Source of the DNA: Bacillota bacterium
GTDB lineage: Bacteria > Bacillota > UBA4882 > UBA8346
Reading direction: 5' to 3'
Assembly (NCBI GenBank): GCA_023410535.1
Contig: JAEYPR010000009.1
Span: forward strand, 1 to 64,000
DNA: 64,000 bases
Below the pieces are notes generated by a model, which did no database searches, was not told the DNA's origin, and saw only the letters and a program-made list of their open reading frames with translations. The translations under genes and the position numbers were made by a program. Within the stretch, counting starts at the first letter, position 1. Every line of letters begins with the position of its first letter. Shown here piece after piece: positions 1-8,053 of this stretch.

Positions 1-232
1 AACAAGCTCATTTTGTGAATAACTGATCTAAGTTACTAACAAAACGATCTCTTTTTGTGAATAACTCAGCTCACTTATTAACAAAACAAGCTCTTTTTGT
101 GGATAACCGATCTAAGTTATTAACAAAATGAGCTCATTCTGTGAATAACTCATCTATTTCTGTGAGTAAACGATCTATCGCTGTGGATAAACGGAATTTT
201 TCCTTCGTTCCTTGTGAATATCCTGTGGATAA
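1..232 (+). other. Phased DnaA-box array (oriC-like or DnaA-box cluster)
   Basis: Eight sites related to the DnaA box (TGTGNATAA on this strand, the complement of TTATNCACA) begin at 14, 56, 98, 140, 161, 182, 213 and 224. Six match the consensus; those at 161 (TGTGAGTAA) and 213 (TGTGAATAT) differ by one base. Start-to-start spacings are 42, 42, 42, 21, 21, 31 and 11. The intermediate 21-bp positions 35, 77 and 119 carry ACTAACAAA or ATTAACAAA, so the DNA is a degenerate 21-bp tandem repeat in which every second unit is a box at first. Twenty-one bp is two helical turns, putting the boxes on one face. The last pair is only 2 bp apart and is followed by AT-rich DNA. The array runs off the left edge. 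It may be part of oriC or a DnaA-titrating cluster; no dnaA or dnaN gene is visible. Confidence 0.8.
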
Positions 233-380
233 CTTGTTATAACTAAGTTCTTTTGACCTGAAACCCGGCAATCCAATGGTCAACAATCCAAAGAAATTTT
301 CTCTACCCCACTTCAGTAAATATTGCAATGCCGGTGTAACAAGCGTACGATGAAACCAATACCGGAAAGGGCAATGTAAT

Positions 381-1178
381 ATGAACGACGCGATTTTGAA
401 ACTGAAAAAACTGGGGCTTTCGTTTTACGAAGCCAAGGCGTTTTTGGCGCTGTTGCAGAAACATCCGGCCAATGGCTATGAGATCAGCAAATTGGGGAAG
501 ATTCCCCCGTCGAAAGTTTATGAAACGTTGCAGGGGATGAAACACCGGGGGTTGGTGATCCCTGACGAACAGACCGACCCGGTGCAATATTATCCGATTC
601 CCTACGAGAAATTGGTCCATCGTTTTAAACAGGATTTTCGGGCGACCATCGACGGGTTGGAAGCGGAGTTGCAGCAGATCCAACCGTTGCCCCAGATTGA
701 TCTGGCTTGGAACCTGCAAAATTATCAACAGGTGGTGGCCAAGCTGACGGAGCTGATTGATCAGGCGACCGCAACCTTGCTGTTGTCGGTTTGGCCAGCG
801 GAATTGGACTTGCTCCGCGCGGCCGTCGCCCGGGCGGAGGCGCGTGGGGTCCGGGTGATTGCCGGCGTCTTTGGCCCCGCCGACTTGGCGACCCCATACC
901 GGATCGATCTGTCGTTATGCGGCGTCAGTTCGCAGCGCCGTTTGAACACCCGGTTGACTGTGGTGGTGGCCGACGATGCCGAAGTAGTGATCAGCGAGAT
1001 CCGGACGGAAGCGACGGTGGGCATCTGGACGCACGCCCCCGGCATCGTCCTGGTGGCCAAGGAATATATCAAACATGACATTTGGGGCCGGATTCTCATC
1101 GAAACCTTGGGCGAAGAACGGTTTGACACGTTGTGCGCCGAAAACGGACTGCTCGCGTTGTTGATGCGCCAACGTTAA
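381..1178 (+). CDS. TrmB-family transcriptional regulator
   Basis: A 265-residue protein of the TrmB class. Residues about 5-75 form the winged helix-turn-helix: YEAKAFLALL, then GYEISKLGKIPPSKVYETL, as in sugar-responsive TrmB regulators. Residues about 110-255 fit the C-terminal phospholipase-D-like effector domain common in bacterial members. The start is the ATG 14 bases after a weak AAAGGG site. It lies directly downstream of the DnaA-box array, so its promoter may overlap DnaA sites. A possible 34-residue ORF and an EamA transporter follow on the same strand, making co-transcription likely. The family is clear; the ligand and targets are unknown. Confidence 0.85.
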   Translation: MNDAILKLKKLGLSFYEAKAFLALLQKHPANGYEISKLGKIPPSKVYETLQGMKHRGLVIPDEQTDPVQYYPIPYEKLVHRFKQDFRATIDGLEAELQQIQPLPQIDLAWNLQNYQQVVAKLTELIDQATATLLLSVWPAELDLLRAAVARAEARGVRVIAGVFGPADLATPYRIDLSLCGVSSQRRLNTRLTVVVADDAEVVISEIRTEATVGIWTHAPGIVLVAKEYIKHDIWGRILIETLGEERFDTLCAENGLLALLMRQR

Positions 1179-1196
1179 ATGAGGGGGTTTTTGTTA

Positions 1197-1301
1197 ATGA
1201 ACGATCGGATCGTCATCGTCACGGAAGTGTTACGCCATGCGGTGGGGTTTAAAGCTGGGGACCGGATGGCCTGGCAAGCAGTGATTGCGAGCGAGGTGTA
1301 A
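1197..1301 (+). CDS. Possible small protein of 34 residues
   Basis: An ATG ORF preceded by GAGGGGG at 1181-1187 fills the gap between the TrmB gene and the transporter gene. It ends one base before the transporter ATG, and its last codons contain the transporter ribosome binding site (GAGGTG), so the two would be translationally coupled. The peptide begins MNDRIVIVTEVLRHAVGF and has no cysteine or clear membrane segment. I recognise no family. It may be a real small protein or a coupling leader for the transporter. Confidence 0.35.
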   Translation: MNDRIVIVTEVLRHAVGFKAGDRMAWQAVIASEV

Positions 1302-1302
1302 G

Positions 1303-2196
1303 ATGCCGCAACTGCACAAAGCCCGACACGGATTGTTCTTGATCCACCTGGAACTGCTATGGGTGGTCGCTATTTGGGCCGGGACGTTTGTGGCGACCAA
1401 ATGGGTGCTGCTGGAGATTCCGCCCGCCTCCTCGGCGTTACTGCGCTACGTGATCGCTGCGGGGCTGCTTTGGCTGATTTACCGCCGCCGGCGCGAACCG
1501 GTGGCGCGGGGCGATTACGGGGCCTTTGGCTTGTTGGGGCTGACCGGAGTGACCTTATATTACTTACTGCAGCATTACGGAATCCGCTACACCAACGCCA
1601 CCGACGCCGCGATCCTGATCAGTCTGTCGCCGGCGTTTATCGGGGTGATCTCCTGGCTTTGGACCCGGGAACGGATCAAATCACGGGCCTGGCTCGGCAT
1701 GGTATTGGCCTTGTCCGGCACCGCGCTGGTGATCGGCAAGGGCCAAGCGGTCTGGCAAAACGCCCACCAACGGATCGGCGGCGACCTCTTGATTTTATTG
1801 ACGGCGGTCGCCTGGGCCGTCTATAGTGTCGGCGGCAAGAAATTGCTGGCCAAATACCGGCCGTTGACGCTGATCGCGGTGACGACGGTCATCGGAACGC
1901 TGTTGCTGGCGCCGTTCGCCCTCGGGGAGCTTTTTTCAATTAACTATGCCAAGCTCACCTTACGTACCTGGCTTTGCCTACTTTATCTGGGCGGCGCGGC
2001 TTCGGTTTACGGCTATCTGGCATGGTATCGCGGTTTGCAACGCCTGCCCGCGCTCACCGTGGGAAGTTATCTTTATTTCCGGCCGTTACTGACCGGAGTG
2101 GTGGCGGCCATCCTCTTAAAGGAACAGGTGGGGTGGGCGGCGTTCCTCGGGGGTGGGTTGATCATCGCGGGGACTTATTTGACTGCCCAAGCGTAG
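1303..2196 (+). CDS. EamA/DMT-superfamily transporter
   Basis: A 297-residue integral membrane protein with about ten hydrophobic segments in two repeated EamA halves. The first half opens with LLWVVAIWAGTFVATKW, the typical DMT helix 1. The second starts near residue 150 (LLILLTAVAWAVYSVGGK). Such proteins export amino acids or other metabolites, or import nucleotides or sugars; the substrate cannot be told here. The ATG at 1303 is preferred to an upstream TTG because GAGGTG lies 5 bases before it. It sits in a likely operon with the TrmB-type regulator, which may control it. A second, divergent EamA gene lies at 62071-62997. Confidence 0.85.
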   Translation: MPQLHKARHGLFLIHLELLWVVAIWAGTFVATKWVLLEIPPASSALLRYVIAAGLLWLIYRRRREPVARGDYGAFGLLGLTGVTLYYLLQHYGIRYTNATDAAILISLSPAFIGVISWLWTRERIKSRAWLGMVLALSGTALVIGKGQAVWQNAHQRIGGDLLILLTAVAWAVYSVGGKKLLAKYRPLTLIAVTTVIGTLLLAPFALGELFSINYAKLTLRTWLCLLYLGGAASVYGYLAWYRGLQRLPALTVGSYLYFRPLLTGVVAAILLKEQVGWAAFLGGGLIIAGTYLTAQA

Positions 2197-2339
2197 TTCA
2201 AACTGATCAAAATACTCTCGTCAGGAATGTGCCAAAATTGTTCTGTCTTGCTTCGCGCAATCTTCGGACTTGACGGCAGGGATTCCCCGGCCGACTCCGA
2301 AATTAACAGGAGAATATCCGGAGGAGGTACGAACATTCC

Positions 2340-3173
2340 ATGTCTCCAGTGATCACTCGAAGTCAAATCGCCGCGGCGCGCGTCCGGTTAAACCGTTTAA
2401 ACGACGGCCGGCCGATCACCGACGACGCCGGGGCTTGCCAATTCATTCGCGAGCGGGGTTTTGTGATGTTGATGCCCTTGGCGGAGTTGCCGTTGCCCAA
2501 TCTTTCCGATGCCGACGCGGCGGAGTCTTGGGAGGGGTTCGCCATCACCGACCGGGCTTGGGCCTGGAAGGAAACGTTGCCGGCCCAAAAGTTATGCGCT
2601 TACCTTAAATTGTTTCAAGGGCGGGGTACTTTCATCGACTGGCGCTGCTATCCGGCATTTTTGCGGGTCTATGGGCCGGAGGGCGATCCGGATTATGAAT
2701 ATGAGAACGGGCGGATCGAAAAGGCCGACCGCGACCTGTACCGGCTGGTGGAAACGGCGGGGCCGGTTGATTCGCGCGAATTATGGCGGATGGCGAAACC
2801 GCTGTTTGTGGAGAAACGCTCCCGTTTTATCGCCAGTCTCGACCGGCTGCAGGCCAAGTTTTACCTGACCGTGGCCGGCGGTTCGGTTGAAGGGTGGTCG
2901 TTACACACCTGGGACCTGATCGAACGGCAAGTCCCGGCCGAACTGTTAGTCAAATTGCCTGCCATGGCCGAAGCCCGGGCGCTGATTCTCCGGCAGACGG
3001 TGGCCAACTGTTACGCCGTTTCCGAAAAGAAGCTCCGGTCGATCCTACGCTGGACCCCGGGCGCGCTTCAGGAAAGTTTGAAACAGTTGCGCGAAAACGG
3101 GCTGATTGAAGCGGTTCAGGTAGCGGGAGAAAGTACGTTATGGTGGCGAGAGTTGATTTTGCAGAAGCAGTAA
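2340..3173 (+). CDS. AlkZ-related winged-helix protein
   Basis: A 277-residue protein that I match from memory to the AlkZ-related (HTH_42-like) winged-helix proteins. The stretch DRAWAWKETLPAQKLCAYLK and the following ITDRAW/FIDWRCYP segment are characteristic. Residues about 130-190 and 225-275 look like two winged helices (VDSRELWRMAKPLF; SEKKLRSILRWTPGALQESL). True AlkZ proteins are DNA glycosylases acting on cross-links and alkylated bases, but this shorter relative is not shown to be catalytic. GGAGGAGG at 2319-2327 supports the start. It stands alone between a transporter gene and an AT-rich gene. Confidence 0.6.
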   Translation: MSPVITRSQIAAARVRLNRLNDGRPITDDAGACQFIRERGFVMLMPLAELPLPNLSDADAAESWEGFAITDRAWAWKETLPAQKLCAYLKLFQGRGTFIDWRCYPAFLRVYGPEGDPDYEYENGRIEKADRDLYRLVETAGPVDSRELWRMAKPLFVEKRSRFIASLDRLQAKFYLTVAGGSVEGWSLHTWDLIERQVPAELLVKLPAMAEARALILRQTVANCYAVSEKKLRSILRWTPGALQESLKQLRENGLIEAVQVAGESTLWWRELILQKQ

Positions 3174-3314
3174 ACGAACGCTTTACAAAACAGCGACTGA
3201 TCCGATTAACATCTCATATTTTTTCAAGCTTCATTTACCAAAAAAAATATTTTAAGGAAGGATTTTCCTCAAAATAAAAGAATACCTAATCACTCGTTTT
3301 TTAGGAGTGATTCG

Positions 3315-4451
3315 ATGAGTTTAAACCAATCCCTAACCAACATTTCGACAAACAACCAGTTTCCCAATCCGGGATTGCCGGAAGAAACTGAAAAAACGAA
3401 AGTGAAAAGATTTTTCGGGTTTATTATCCGCCACGCTTTCATTTTTGGCTTAATGTTGCTGTCGCTTGCGACATTAATGGAATGCTTTCCAGAGTTATTG
3501 CATTTGAAGTTTGATCCGGCAATACATTCCTTATATGCTTTTATGCAGGTGTTTATTCATAAATTCGCTGAAGTATTGATTGTTTTTGCGATCGGAACAT
3601 TGGCTTTGGAATCGAAGCATTTTTTACAATATACGATTAAACGCATTGAAGAGGTCATGAATACCAATGAATCTTTGAAGAAAATGAGCAATGAACGAAA
3701 AATTGAGGCTTGGAATTTTCTTGCCGGTTTATTGCGTCAAGAATTTCAGAAATTCAAGATTAAAGAAAGAAATGAGTATTGGGAAAAATTCGGAGCCTTG
3801 TTTTATCCCGATGAAGCGCTGGAGAAAGATGGTTTTTTTCAAACTGTCCATGAAAACATCATCCCAATGATGGACAATTATTATTATCAACAACATAGTT
3901 CAAATATTCATATTGAAATTATCGATCGGGAAGGCCGCAAATATATCAAGAAAAATATTCATAAACATATCGTTTTTGGTCATATGTCTGGAAAAGTCGA
4001 AAAATATGAGACGATTTCGGCAGTCGTTTTTTTGAAAGAATACTACCGGAAAGATGATACTTTTAAACTAAATATGTTTAATGTTAATGGGAAAAGGTTG
4101 ATCGATCAAGTTGTCAAGATCGAGACCGAATATGCGGAAGACGGAATTGAAAGAAAAAAAGTTATCCTAGAATGCCCGGAATGTGAAGTTGCGAATGGAA
4201 CAATTATTAATTTGGAGTATGAAACTATCGTCCCGATTGATGATTGTATTTTTACAAGCCGTTTAAATGTGCCTTGTAAAAAGTATTCTATCCGACTAAC
4301 TTTCGATGAAAAAAAATCAAATATCAATTCGTTCGATTTTCATTTTGTCGGGGGGCAAGAAAAAGTAAAATTACCCAATAGTATTTATACAGAATTTAAA
4401 GGGTGGACATTGCCGGGATTTGGGACAGGCTTCATTATAACCTCAAAATAG
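3315..4451 (+). CDS. Unknown membrane-anchored protein, AT-rich gene
   Basis: A 378-residue protein that I do not recognise. After a polar N-terminus (about 1-35) come two hydrophobic segments at about 38-57 and 78-98. A long soluble part rich in Lys, Glu, Ile and Asn follows, starting with a charged, probably helical region (about 100-150). The C-terminal half has beta-type repeats and a Cys pair (ECPECEV, about residue 289). AGGAGTG precedes the ATG. Base composition is clearly more AT-rich than flanking genes, suggesting recent acquisition. It is monocistronic and is followed by a structured-RNA region. Confidence 0.7.
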   Translation: MSLNQSLTNISTNNQFPNPGLPEETEKTKVKRFFGFIIRHAFIFGLMLLSLATLMECFPELLHLKFDPAIHSLYAFMQVFIHKFAEVLIVFAIGTLALESKHFLQYTIKRIEEVMNTNESLKKMSNERKIEAWNFLAGLLRQEFQKFKIKERNEYWEKFGALFYPDEALEKDGFFQTVHENIIPMMDNYYYQQHSSNIHIEIIDREGRKYIKKNIHKHIVFGHMSGKVEKYETISAVVFLKEYYRKDDTFKLNMFNVNGKRLIDQVVKIETEYAEDGIERKKVILECPECEVANGTIINLEYETIVPIDDCIFTSRLNVPCKKYSIRLTFDEKKSNINSFDFHFVGGQEKVKLPNSIYTEFKGWTLPGFGTGFIITSK

Positions 4452-4537
4452 CTATATATGCCGGATTAAATATTTGGCTCATCATCATATATTCTTTGAC
4501 TTAGTTAAACACTAAAATAGATTAACATAAAATTATA

Positions 4538-4565
4538 TTCGCAATTAGGAAAAATATGTTATAAT
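4538..4565 (+). promoter_or_regulatory. Candidate sigma-A promoter for the RNA downstream
   Basis: TATAAT at 4560-4565 is preceded by TG one base upstream, giving an extended -10. A weak -35 (TTCGCA, 4538-4543) lies 16 bases before it. Transcription would start near 4572 and run into the terminator at 4828-4852. Confidence 0.5.
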
Positions 4566-4687
4566 TTTTTTAAAACAAGCCATCTTAATAAAGACCTTTA
4601 TTCCTAATGTTTGTAGCCGGTATACGGTGAAGCGCATAAGATACAATATATTTTGAAAACTAACACCCAAGGAGGTGTATAGTATAT

Positions 4688-4765
4688 GTGCAACGAAGAC
4701 GATTATTCTTAAGGATTCGACATAGGGTAGTGCTGGACAAGGAGATCAGGTTTACTGAGATGTAA
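4688..4765 (+). CDS. Possible 25-residue basic peptide inside the structured RNA
   Basis: A GTG ORF (reading VQRRRLFLRIRHRVVLD and so on, to TGA) that follows the very strong AAGGAGGTG site by about 11 bases. It is rich in Arg. An overlapping 8-codon ATG ORF (MCNEDDYS, 4686-4712) competes for the same site. Either may be the translated product, or neither. No family recognised. Confidence 0.25.
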   Translation: MQRRRLFLRIRHRVVLDKEIRFTEM

Positions 4766-4827
4766 AACCGACGATTTTAGGTCCGTAGTACTATGAAATT
4801 CGAAAAGCTCAGCGTGTCTTTGAGCAT

Positions 4828-4852
4828 AAAAGACCCTTTGGGGTCTTTTTTA
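4828..4852 (+). terminator. Intrinsic terminator of the structured RNA
   Basis: AAAGACCC and GGGTCTTT arms close a tiny loop and are followed by a run of T. Confidence 0.85.
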
Positions 4853-4881
4853 TCACCAATATCTTAACCATGCATGGGCAA

Positions 4882-4920
4882 AAACAGCCTGCTTCGAACG
4901 GCGAAGCAGGCTGTTTGTTT
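4882..4920. terminator. Bidirectional terminator
   Basis: A perfect 15-bp stem (4882-4896 with 4902-4916) with a 5-base loop, T-rich on the right and A-rich on the left, separates the + strand RNA from the end of the - strand PP-loop gene. Confidence 0.85.
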
Positions 4921-4927
4921 TTATTCG

Positions 4928-5929
4928 TTATTCCACCCGGTTCACAAAATACTGTCGGCTTTCCTCCCGGGGCAGCGGTCGGACGGTCAACTCCAACTGC
5001 TCCTGGGGACTGGTCGCCTTGATAGTGACGGTGGCATCGGCCGGAGCATTGGAGTAACCGGCGGTGATGGCCGCGGCCAGCTTTAGCGTTTCGTCATCCT
5101 TCGGCCCGCGGTAGAGCGTGACCGGGCCGGCGTAATCCGGCGCTTCCAACAGCAAGTCTTCGGGTGACGCCAAGCGTTCCAGTTGGTCGTTTTCGATCGC
5201 GTCTTTGCCGATAATGATTTTGACCTGATCGGCGAGCCGGAGATGGCGCCCGAAACGCAACAGGTTAATCGCGGGCAACTCCAAACGGCCGTCATGTTCC
5301 AGCAGATCCTTGATTTTCTGGGCATACTCCTCGTAAGTCAACAAACAGCCGCCGGAAGGGCAGGGATAATCCAAACCGTAATTGTCGGCCAGATCCATCT
5401 GCTGCCGCCGGCCTCGGCCTTTGATATCCATCAGTTTTTCCCGGTCGATCCAGCCCTTTTCCTCGGGAATGGTCGGGCGGAGGTGTTTGGCGCAGAGCGG
5501 CCGGAGAATTATGCCCCGGAGGTCGGCGTCGCGTTCGACAATATCCATGGCGTCGCGCCGTTGCGAGTTGGGGCGTTGGTCGAGTACTTCGCCGGTGATT
5601 AAAAAGGAGGCGCCGATCTCGTCCATCTTCCGTTTGGCCATCTTAAACTTGAGAATCCGGCAATCCAGGCAGGGGTTCATCCGTTTGCCGTACCCATGGG
5701 GCGGGTTCTCGACGATCCGCAAATATTCCTCGCCGCAAGGTTGATAATGCAGTTTGATCCCCAATTGTTCCGCGGCGGCGCCTGCGGCGCTACAGCCGCT
5801 GCCCGCGCCGCTACACCGGCAGAACGGGCTGGTGAAGTTGATCGCTTCGACCGCGATGCCCGCCTCCTGAACGATCTTTACCGCCAGGATACTATCTAAA
5901 CCGCCCGATAATAAGGCTAATGCTTTCAT
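4928..5929 (-). CDS. PP-loop ATP-pyrophosphatase, ThiI/MnmA-like tRNA thiolation-type enzyme
   Basis: A 333-residue protein opening with MKALALLSGGLDSILAVKI, the SGGxDS PP-loop that binds ATP and adenylates a target base or acid. Cysteine-rich segments follow: FCRCSGAGSGCSAAG, NPCLDCRILKF and YPCPSGGCLLT, which suggest sulfur transfer or a metal site. The fold resembles ThiI/MnmA tRNA thiouridylation enzymes, and proteins of this type are often called tRNA thiouridylate methyltransferase-like in databases. The start chosen has GGAGGAC eight bases upstream; a longer reading frame lacks such a site. The exact substrate is unknown. It is a single-gene unit opposite to its neighbours. Confidence 0.65.
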   Translation of the reverse strand: MKALALLSGGLDSILAVKIVQEAGIAVEAINFTSPFCRCSGAGSGCSAAGAAAEQLGIKLHYQPCGEEYLRIVENPPHGYGKRMNPCLDCRILKFKMAKRKMDEIGASFLITGEVLDQRPNSQRRDAMDIVERDADLRGIILRPLCAKHLRPTIPEEKGWIDREKLMDIKGRGRRQQMDLADNYGLDYPCPSGGCLLTYEEYAQKIKDLLEHDGRLELPAINLLRFGRHLRLADQVKIIIGKDAIENDQLERLASPEDLLLEAPDYAGPVTLYRGPKDDETLKLAAAITAGYSNAPADATVTIKATSPQEQLELTVRPLPREESRQYFVNRVE

Positions 5930-6305
5930 TTTAGTCCTCCAATCGATCTGTCGCTCCAAATCGTTGGAAACGGCTTTGCGCGACGTAAATGAACATTCGA
6001 CAGACATTATGAGTTTATTATAGGGAATAAGTTTTGTCAATTCATTGAACCGTCTCAACACTTGGCAATTCCAGGAGGTGTTTTGGATCGAATCACGAAT
6101 ACAAGAAAAATTGCAACTGATGGATTAAGCTTGAAATGTTAAATGGATAGATTCGCCGGATCGGCAGATAGTATTATAGCCATCCATTGCTATTGGTTGG
6201 CGTTTTTAGATCGTTACACCCAATTGGCGCGAGTTGACATACTTAAGTAATTTGCTTTTCCAATCCATGCTCACATATGGAGTCAAAATTAAGGAGGCTT
6301 GCTTT
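5930..6305. other. Intergenic region between divergent genes
   Basis: The stretch holds a likely promoter for the - strand PP-loop gene (next entry) and a lone TTGACA at 6234-6239 on the + strand without a convincing -10. GGAGG at 6293-6297 serves the glycosyltransferase. I see no other gene or strong hairpin. Confidence 0.5.
6012..6040 (-). promoter_or_regulatory. Candidate promoter for the PP-loop gene
   Basis: Read on the - strand, a perfect TTGACA (6040-6035) is followed after 17 bases by TAAACT (6017-6012), a four-of-six match to the -10 element. Confidence 0.45.
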
Positions 6306-7466
6306 TTGAAGATTGGAATTTATACCAATTGTTATCGGCCGCTGGTCAACGGAGTAGTGGGAGCGGTTTCTTTACTTCGAAAAGGTTTTCGTGAAGCCGG
6401 TCACGAGGTTTATGTTTTTACGCCGTCCTATGAAGATTTCGTTGATGATGAGGAAGGAATCTTTCGCTACCCGGCCGTCGATCTGACCACCAAAGTGAAA
6501 TACCCGGTGGCGATTCCGTTTTCGCCACGAATCAACCGGGAGTTGCAAAACTTGCAACTCGATATCATTCATAGTCATCACCCGTTCGTCCTGGGACCGT
6601 TGGGATTGCGGACCGCCCGCGCCAAACGGATTCCGGCCGTTTATACCTTTCATACGCAATATGACCAGTACACCCATTACGTCCCGTTGCCGTCGGGGTT
6701 TGTCCGCTGGACCGCCAAACGTCAGGTCCGGCGTTTCGCCGCTCAAGTGGACGGCATTACCACGCCGGCCGAATCGGCCCGGCGCATTTTGCTGGAATAT
6801 GGCGTGACCCATCCGATTCAAGTGATCCCCAACCCGACTGATCTTTCCAAATTTGCCGCCGGTGACGGCCGGGCCATCCGCGAACAATACGGTTTGGGCA
6901 AAGAACGGTTGTTGATCAATATCGGCCGGATCGCCCCGGAGAAAAATTTAGGGTTGCTGTTGGAGTCCTTCCGGATCATGTTGGAGCAAGCGCCGGAGGC
7001 TTCCCTGCGGTTGATGATCGTCGGCGACGGTCCGGCCTTGCCGGGCCTGATCCAACAGGCGCAACGATTGGGTCTGGGTGACCGGGTGCTCTTCACCGGA
7101 ATGGTCGACCCCGACGCCATCCCCAATTATTTGGCCGCCGCCGATCTGTTTGTCATGACCTCGACCTCGGAAGTCAAACCGTTGTCACAATTGGAAGCGT
7201 TGGCCGCCGGCGTGCCGATCGTCGCCGTAGCCGCCGCCGGCGCCAATGACACCATCCAGCACGATCAGAACGGACTGCTCGTCCCGGAGCAGGCGGCGCC
7301 GTTCGCCGAAGCAGTGGTCAGCCTGCTCGCCAATGAACTCAAACATCACGCATTTCGTAAAGCGGCTTTGCAAACAGCCGCCGAATATGCCTATCCCCGA
7401 ATCGCCGGAGCATACCTGGCCTTATTCGACCGGATGATTCGCGAACAAAGAGGTGTTGCAAAATGA
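6306..7466 (+). CDS. Family 4 glycosyltransferase
   Basis: A 386-residue GT-B glycosyltransferase. The N-terminal domain starts MKIGIYTNCYRPLVNGVVGA, the donor-free face typical of lipid glucosyltransferases and MshA-like enzymes; SHHPFVLGPLGL is the usual acceptor-domain loop. The C-terminal domain has INIGRIAPEKN and a glutamate pair in SEVKPLSQLEALAAGVP, the EX7E nucleotide-sugar site. A TTG start is chosen because GGAGG lies 8 bases upstream; an earlier ATG has no such site. It overlaps the next gene by four bases (ATGA). A role in making a membrane glycolipid is plausible but not shown. Confidence 0.85.
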   Translation: MKIGIYTNCYRPLVNGVVGAVSLLRKGFREAGHEVYVFTPSYEDFVDDEEGIFRYPAVDLTTKVKYPVAIPFSPRINRELQNLQLDIIHSHHPFVLGPLGLRTARAKRIPAVYTFHTQYDQYTHYVPLPSGFVRWTAKRQVRRFAAQVDGITTPAESARRILLEYGVTHPIQVIPNPTDLSKFAAGDGRAIREQYGLGKERLLINIGRIAPEKNLGLLLESFRIMLEQAPEASLRLMIVGDGPALPGLIQQAQRLGLGDRVLFTGMVDPDAIPNYLAAADLFVMTSTSEVKPLSQLEALAAGVPIVAVAAAGANDTIQHDQNGLLVPEQAAPFAEAVVSLLANELKHHAFRKAALQTAAEYAYPRIAGAYLALFDRMIREQRGVAK

Positions 7467-7951
7467 GGCCTACCAAAGAGGAGTATTATTTAGACATCGC
7501 CACCCAAGTCGCTGAACGCGGCACTTGCTTGCGCCGCAAGTTCGGGGCGGTGATCGTCAACAACGACCAGATCATCAGCACCGGTTATGTCGGCGCGCCG
7601 CGCGGCACCAAAAACTGTTGCGATCTGGGACGGTGTCCCCGGGAAGCGGCCGGGATTCCGGCCGGTGAACGGTATGAGTTATGCCGTTCGGTCCATGCCG
7701 AAGCCAACGCCATCATCCACGCCGACCGGATGAATATGATCGGTTCCATCCTGTACCTGGCCTGTGTGGACACAAAGACCGGCCTGTTTAGCGCCGGAAC
7801 CAAACCGTGCCGGATGTGCACCCGCTTGATCATCAACGCTGGGATTGAGAAGGTGATCGTCCGGGAAGAACCGGGCCGCTGTACCGAATATCTGGTCGCC
7901 AACTGGATTTGGGAAGAAAATATCAATCTGAACGAAGCCAAGGGATATTAA
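7463..7951 (+). CDS. dCMP deaminase family protein (ComEB-like)
   Basis: A 162-residue zinc deaminase. The proton-shuttle and zinc motif is VHAEANAII and the second zinc motif is PCRMCTRLI, both intact, with extra Cys/His residues early (CCDLGRCPR) that suit a dCMP deaminase with a structural zinc. It would convert dCMP to dUMP for dTTP synthesis; a dUTPase is at 16638. The ATG overlaps the stop of the glycosyltransferase, so the pair is translationally coupled although the functions look unrelated. GAGGTG precedes the start. Confidence 0.85.
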   Translation: MRPTKEEYYLDIATQVAERGTCLRRKFGAVIVNNDQIISTGYVGAPRGTKNCCDLGRCPREAAGIPAGERYELCRSVHAEANAIIHADRMNMIGSILYLACVDTKTGLFSAGTKPCRMCTRLIINAGIEKVIVREEPGRCTEYLVANWIWEENINLNEAKGY

Positions 7952-8053
7952 CGATCCATTTTGCTTAGGTATTCTGTATTCATGAAGGCAGTAGCAGGAT
8001 TTTCGGTTGGGGAATCCGAATGGAATTATTAAATAGCGTTTAATTCGACGATC

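Larger units (their letters stand above)
4572..4852 (+). ncRNA. Unassigned structured RNA of about 280 nt
   Basis: A candidate transcript between an extended -10 promoter and a strong terminator. Visible pairings are CATAG/CTATG (4721-4725 with 4791-4795), GGAC/GTCC (4735-4738 with 4781-4784), and inside these two hairpins, TCAG/CTGA and TAAAA/TTTTA, giving a multibranch fold. GCTCA/TGAGC and the terminator follow. Upstream, a near-perfect anti-Shine-Dalgarno match AAGGAGGTG (4669-4677) sits in an ACACC/GGTGT hairpin. It could drive either an 8-codon ORF (ATG 4686) or a 25-residue basic ORF (GTG 4688). I could match it to no known riboswitch, 6S, SRP, RNase P or tmRNA. It may be a small RNA, a leader-peptide RNA or a small-protein mRNA. 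Confidence 0.45.

Noticed and set aside
1..232. 21-bp repeats as a CRISPR array
   Set aside because: Repeat units are adjacent with no unique spacers, the unit is degenerate, and it contains DnaA-box consensus.
4711..4720. GGATTCGACA resembling the 5' end of tmRNA
   Set aside because: There is no tRNA-like 3' end, no TTCGAATCC-type arm and no tag ORF; the shared stretch is short.
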